A DNA stretch of 64,000 bases from NCBI GenBank assembly GCA_964567745.1, contig CAZMNY010000046.1:1-64000 (forward strand), in the 5' to 3' direction. Source of the stretch: CAZMNY01 sp964567745 (GTDB taxonomy: Bacteria > Planctomycetota > Planctomycetia > Pirellulales > Pirellulaceae). A program made the position numbers and the translations under genes. The notes under the pieces are model-generated. The model did not search any database and was not told where the DNA came from. It worked only from the letters and a program-made list of their open reading frames with translations. Positions within the stretch are counted from its first letter, which is position 1. Each line of letters starts with the position of its first letter. Below are positions 60,335 through 64,000 of this stretch, one piece after another.

Positions 60335-61999
60335 ATGTTACGCATCGCGATGCTCGTGCTCTTGGCGTTGATGACAGTTTCAACTTCCTTGGCAGCGGAC
60401 GAGTATGACTTGCTGATTCGAAATGGTCGAGTCGTCGATGGTTCAGGCAACCCGTGGCGCCGCGCCAACATCGGTATTCGAGGCGACCGAATCGCGGCGA
60501 TCGGCATGCTCGCCGGCGAGAAGGCGAAACGCACCATCGACGCGGGCGGCCTGATCGTCAGCCCCGGCTTCGTCGACATGCACTCGCATTCTGATTTCTT
60601 GTTGTTCGAAAACGGAAACGCGGAAAGCAAGATCCGGCAGGGCGTGACCACAGAAGTGCTCGGCGAAGGTAGCTCCGCTGGGCCGTATCAAGGTCAGCTC
60701 CAATCGAGGACGGTTCGATTTGGAGGGCGGAAAGCAGCGCTGCGATCGTTGGCGGACTATTTTGAGGCGGTGGAGTCCGCAGGCGTTTCGACCAACGTCT
60801 GCTCCTACGTCGGACTTAACAATGTTTGGCGGAGCGTGATGGGTAGTGCCTTCGACCGGCCCAACGCGAAACAGCTGAACGAAATGAAAGGTCTCGTCGA
60901 TGCCGCCATGCGAGACGGCGCGATGGGGCTCTCCAGCCAAGTCATGATGCCGCCAGGATCGCTCGCGACGACAGACGACCTCATCGCCTTGTGCCGAGTC
61001 GTGGCACCCTATGGCGGCATCTATTCGACTCACATTCGCAACGAGGGGACCGGCGTGTTCGACTCGGTCAAGGAAGCGATCGAAGTCGGCGAGCGCGCGG
61101 GGGTCGGCGTCGATATCATCCATCTTAAGATCGCAGACCAAAAGTACTGGGGAAGGATGAATGAAGTCGTCAAGCTGATCGCAGACGCGCGTCGGCGCGG
61201 CGTCAACGTTCAAGCCAACGTCTATCCATACACTCGCGGTAACAACAACCTGGTCAGTATCATCCCTCCCTGGGCTCACGAGGGAGGTCGAGGCGAGCTG
61301 ATCAAGCGGCTCCAGGACAAGCGTCTCAGAGCGAAACTGAAACGCGACATCAAGCAGGGCGTCGAAGGCTGGTACAACCACTACACAGCCGTGGGCGGCG
61401 ACTGGGGCCGAATGCTCGTCAGCGCGAACAACCGTTACCGCGGTCTGACAATGGACCGAGTGATGTCGTTGCGAACACAAGGCAAAAAGAATCCTGACTT
61501 GCTCGACGAACTATTTGATTTGTTGATCGAAGAGGGCGGCTCGGTAAGCACCGTCTACGCCCATCATGAAGAGCAGGACATGAATCTGGCGCTTGCTCAG
61601 CCGTGGTGCTCGGTCGGCTCCGACGGATCCGCGTACGCGATCGAAGGCACCTTGAGGCGAGGTAATCCGCACCCGCGAAACTTTGGTACGTTTCCGCGAG
61701 TGTTAGGGCGATATGTTCGCGAGCAAAAATTGCTGACGCTCGAAGACGGCGTACGCAAAATGACTTCGCTCAACGCCGCCAAGATCGGACTCAGACAGCG
61801 AGGAATGCTGAAACAGGATTGGTACGCCGACATCACCATCTTCGACGCAGACAAGATCATCGATCGTGCGACCTATACCGATCCGTTTCAATACAACCGC
61901 GGCATCGAGTACGTCATCGTGAACGGAATGGTCGTGCTCGAAAAAGATGGCAAGCACACGGGCGCTCGATCGGGTCGAGCCATTCGCCGGCGAGAGTAG
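60335..61999 (+). CDS. N-acyl-D-amino-acid deacylase family amidohydrolase, secreted
   Basis: A 554-residue protein with a signal peptide (MLRIAMLVLLALMTVSTSLA). D-aminoacylase pattern: LLIRNGRVVDGSGNPWRRAN, VSPGFVDMHSHSDFLLFENG with the metal-binding HSHSD, IRQGVTTEVLGEGSSAGP, GAMGLSSQVMMPPGSLATTD, YSTHIRNEGTGVFDSVKEAI, GVDIIHLKI, SVGSDGSAYAIEG, HPRNFGTFPRVLGRYVREQK and MTSLNAAKIGLRQRGMLKQD. Export suggests degradation of external or wall-derived D-amino-acid compounds. It is divergent from the DUF1501 gene, about 230 bases apart. Confidence 0.85.
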   Translation: MLRIAMLVLLALMTVSTSLAADEYDLLIRNGRVVDGSGNPWRRANIGIRGDRIAAIGMLAGEKAKRTIDAGGLIVSPGFVDMHSHSDFLLFENGNAESKIRQGVTTEVLGEGSSAGPYQGQLQSRTVRFGGRKAALRSLADYFEAVESAGVSTNVCSYVGLNNVWRSVMGSAFDRPNAKQLNEMKGLVDAAMRDGAMGLSSQVMMPPGSLATTDDLIALCRVVAPYGGIYSTHIRNEGTGVFDSVKEAIEVGERAGVGVDIIHLKIADQKYWGRMNEVVKLIADARRRGVNVQANVYPYTRGNNNLVSIIPPWAHEGGRGELIKRLQDKRLRAKLKRDIKQGVEGWYNHYTAVGGDWGRMLVSANNRYRGLTMDRVMSLRTQGKKNPDLLDELFDLLIEEGGSVSTVYAHHEEQDMNLALAQPWCSVGSDGSAYAIEGTLRRGNPHPRNFGTFPRVLGRYVREQKLLTLEDGVRKMTSLNAAKIGLRQRGMLKQDWYADITIFDADKIIDRATYTDPFQYNRGIEYVIVNGMVVLEKDGKHTGARSGRAIRRRE

Positions 62000-62083
62000 T
62001 CTCGCTGTTCTGATGATGCGAACTATCTGCCGTGTCCCGAACGCGGCGATGGGTTCCACCGATGAACAATCGAATGAATTTGG

Positions 62084-62497
62084 TTAGCCAAGCAAGGCAC
62101 CGAGGATAACCAGGATCAGTCCGAGCGTACCAGCCATTCCCGTGACGATGCCGAAGACAGCTCGGCCCTTGCCGCTCAAATGTGGATTAATGGCGATGTC
62201 CCGAAACGCCAAAATCCCAAGCAGCACGGCAATAGGTCCCAGCGGGCAACAGCCCAGCGAGATCAGGCCCGCGTAACCTGCAGCGATTGCGTAGACGCTT
62301 CGCCCAACCGGCACGATCATTTTCAGCGCCAGGTCGTCGTTTGAGCCCTTCTTCCTTGGCTTCGGCTCAGCGAGCGGCGAGGCATAGACATCTTCGCTAA
62401 ACGGATTGTCATTACGAGTCTGCGATAAGTCGGCTCCGCAGCCTCCGCAGCTTTTCGCGTTGTCATCAGCGGCGCTGCCGCAAACCGGGCATAACAA
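62084..62497 (-). CDS. Small membrane protein with N-terminal zinc ribbon (DUF4190-like)
   Basis: A 137-residue protein from a TTG start; GAGG lies upstream on the coding strand near 62508. Two CxxC pairs, CPVC (3-6) and CGGC (17-20), form a zinc ribbon. A hydrophilic linker follows. Then two membrane hairpins, about 67-100 (AIAAGYAGLISLGCCPLGPI, AVLLGILAFRDI) and 108-137 (VFGIVTGMAGTLGLILVILG), typical of DUF4190. Function unknown. Confidence 0.75.
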   Translation of the reverse strand: MLCPVCGSAADDNAKSCGGCGADLSQTRNDNPFSEDVYASPLAEPKPRKKGSNDDLALKMIVPVGRSVYAIAAGYAGLISLGCCPLGPIAVLLGILAFRDIAINPHLSGKGRAVFGIVTGMAGTLGLILVILGALLG

Positions 62498-62547
62498 GTG
62501 AGCAACCTCGATGAAAAAAGTGAGCCGGAATCCGCTACGACGCCGAG

Positions 62548-63549
62548 TTAGTTGTTGATGTCTTGTTCCGTCAGCCAGCCCCTGCGTACTTGACCCCTGA
62601 AAACCGAAAGCGATTCTCGCAAGGCGTCCGCCAATGGCGTGTGAGGCGTTTTGGGGAATGTCGACGTAAAGGGTTCGTAGTCGAGTTCACAGATGAACGG
62701 AACCTCATCGCCGCCGACAGTAATTTTGAATTGGTCCGACAACCCAAGTTCGTTCGAAGCCAAACGCAGCGCCTCCACGATTTCGTCCGTCTTGAGCGTG
62801 AAACTCGGAAGAGTAAAAACGCCATGGCCTTCAAACGGCTCGAGCAGCGCGTTTCCAAACGCTCCGCCGACGTCGGGCGCGTAGAGGTAATCTTGCCTCG
62901 ACCTAAATGGGATTTCAAACGGCAAGCCGAGTGCGACACACTTCATGGCAGTCGTCGGGCTTGAGGTCAATCCAGCATCGCGACCAGGTCCGTACAACAC
63001 GCCCGGGCGGAGGCTGAGCGTTGCGACGCCCGTGTCTTGATGAAAGAACTTGGAGACCGATTCGCCGGCCAGTTTCCAGGCGCCGTAGACGTTCACGGGC
63101 TGCGGTTCGACAAGCGCGGGCACGCGTCCCTGTGGGTAGGCGGCGCGGGGGCCGTACACGGCGACCGAGCTCGCAAACACAAACCGTTCGATCGGCAAGC
63201 CGTTTGCTTTCATCGCTTCGACGATGTATTGCGTGCCGGCCAGATTGATCTGAAGCCCAAGATCGCGATAGGCCTGGCAATCGGGAGTTTGAAGCGCGGC
63301 CAAATGGGCGACATGAGTAATCGCATTTTCGCGGAGGACTTGTTGAATCCGATCTTGGTCGGTGACATCGGCTTGCACGAATACAACTCGCGATCGATCG
63401 ATGTCGTGAAATACGCGCTCGGAGCGATCGGGACTCACGCTTCGGCTGCACACGACGACGCTGGCGTCTGAGTTGCGAACGAGCCACTTAGTTGTTTCGG
63501 CACCGATGCAACCATAGCCGCCGGTGACCAGTACATTCTGACGTGTCAT
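62548..63549 (-). CDS. NAD-dependent epimerase/dehydratase (extended SDR)
   Basis: A 333-residue protein. The cofactor motif is VLVTGGYGCIGAETTKWLVR, followed by DVTDQDRI, VAHLAALQTPDC, VFASSVAVYGPRAAYPQ and the catalytic YGAWKLAGE (Tyr-x-x-x-Lys) near 150. LSLRPGVLYGPGRDAGLTSS follows. Nucleotide-sugar or uronate epimerases fit; the substrate is unknown. It reads away from the sulfatase gene. Confidence 0.85.
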   Translation of the reverse strand: MTRQNVLVTGGYGCIGAETTKWLVRNSDASVVVCSRSVSPDRSERVFHDIDRSRVVFVQADVTDQDRIQQVLRENAITHVAHLAALQTPDCQAYRDLGLQINLAGTQYIVEAMKANGLPIERFVFASSVAVYGPRAAYPQGRVPALVEPQPVNVYGAWKLAGESVSKFFHQDTGVATLSLRPGVLYGPGRDAGLTSSPTTAMKCVALGLPFEIPFRSRQDYLYAPDVGGAFGNALLEPFEGHGVFTLPSFTLKTDEIVEALRLASNELGLSDQFKITVGGDEVPFICELDYEPFTSTFPKTPHTPLADALRESLSVFRGQVRRGWLTEQDINN

Positions 63550-63816
63550 TGGAATCTCGTGGTTCAGCCCGGTTGAGTTTGTTGTGCGCCATTGAGTTTA
63601 TTCTGCGCGATAGGGTCGGTTCAGCCCTACGACAAGATACCTGTTTGCAACGTAGCGAGTAAGCGGGACGACTTATCCGCGCCGCTTGCACTTGCCCCGA
63701 ATACGGACTCTACTTGCTGTCATCCAGCCCGTCTTGCGTCTCTTGTCGGTGCGAGGGCGGTTGCACAATTTGATGCCGCTGCAGGCAGACCATCCTGCTT
63801 TCATTACGGACCGATT

Positions 63817-63820
63817 CGGA
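63817..63820 (+). promoter_or_regulatory. Ribosome binding site of the sulfatase gene
   Basis: GGAG eight bases before ATG 63829. Confidence 0.6.
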
Positions 63821-63828
63821 GATACACA

Positions 63829-64000
63829 TATGAGAATTCGCGGTATTCGTCAGCAAGATTTGATTGCTAAGTTCCGTCGGCGCCTCGTTGTGTTTGCAAG
63901 TTGCCTTTTGGCCGTCTTGAGTTGGACAGGCGCGGCAGCCGCCGCAGACTCTCGCCCCAATATTTTGCTGATCTATACGGACGATCATTCTCATCGCACG
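63829..64000 (+). CDS. Sulfatase, N-terminal fragment cut by the window edge
   Basis: Only the first 57 codons are present. A basic start and hydrophobic core (VVFASCLLAVLSWTGAAAAA) form a signal peptide, followed by DSRPNILLIYTDDHSH, the strand and metal-binding DD that open most sulfatases (RPNIL-x-I-x-x-DD). The catalytic Cys/Ser motif would lie beyond the edge. Sulfatase expansion is characteristic of Pirellulales. Confidence 0.8.

Overview
The window reads as chromosomal DNA of a planctomycete, probably of the Pirellulales type. The grounds are family content: a DUF1501 protein, a DUF1598 protein, Gfo/Idh/MocA oxidoreductases (one with a Tat-type leader), a sulfatase start at the right edge, and methanofuran/H4MPT-type C1 genes in a bacterium with Na+-NQR. 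Many genes start with TTG or GTG and few have a strong Shine-Dalgarno. No rRNA, tRNA, CRISPR array, intact insertion sequence or prophage was recognised.

Layout. 1-9019 (+): the 3' end of a repeat- and coiled-coil-rich protein, a conserved planctomycete secreted protein, an NPCBM-type protein, then three consecutive HtrA-like trypsin-fold genes of which only the first keeps the catalytic triad, and a small membrane protein. 9037-20409: mostly metabolic and regulatory genes (a frameshifted DNA alkylation repair gene, a TIM-barrel isomerase, a TM2 protein, a DoxX plus Tat-oxidoreductase pair, a 2-hydroxyacid dehydrogenase, an atypical Ser/Thr kinase, a second Gfo/Idh protein, and an FHA-GAF-sigma54 activator). 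20949-23030: a DUF1598 gene with a terminator, then a gene-free tract of small palindromic repeats. 23076-28371: a RegA-type response regulator, a sigma-70 family factor, a methyltransferase, a di-haem peroxidase and a RegB-type redox sensor kinase. 28502-31804 (-): three translationally coupled genes matching methanofuran biosynthesis families, followed by 5-formyl-THF cyclo-ligase. 31815-38119 (-): sufT, a Rieske ferredoxin, sufD, sufB, sufC, a lone nuoB and a SufR-type regulator with a candidate operator.

38378-50617: an AGCS transporter with an unusual N-terminal extension, a lactonase, a truncated gene beside dispersed repeats, two tRNA-dihydrouridine synthases, a short SecA paralogue, a lipoprotein, a small secreted protein, queG and a DUF2726 protein. 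50641-58000 (+): a complete nqrABCDEF operon ending in a gene that fuses ApbE (the flavinylation enzyme for NqrB and NqrC) to an NqrM-like four-cysteine membrane domain. 58008-64000: a DUF1501 protein with an extra C-terminal domain, a D-aminoacylase-type amidohydrolase, a small membrane protein, an NAD-dependent epimerase and the 5' end of a sulfatase.

Most notable: the ApbE-NqrM fusion, the decaying HtrA series (including a hydrolase domain that also lost its nucleophile), the methanofuran cluster, the split RegB/RegA pair, and two abutting miniature inverted-repeat elements. Everything was read by eye; family names rest on motif recognition, not database searches.
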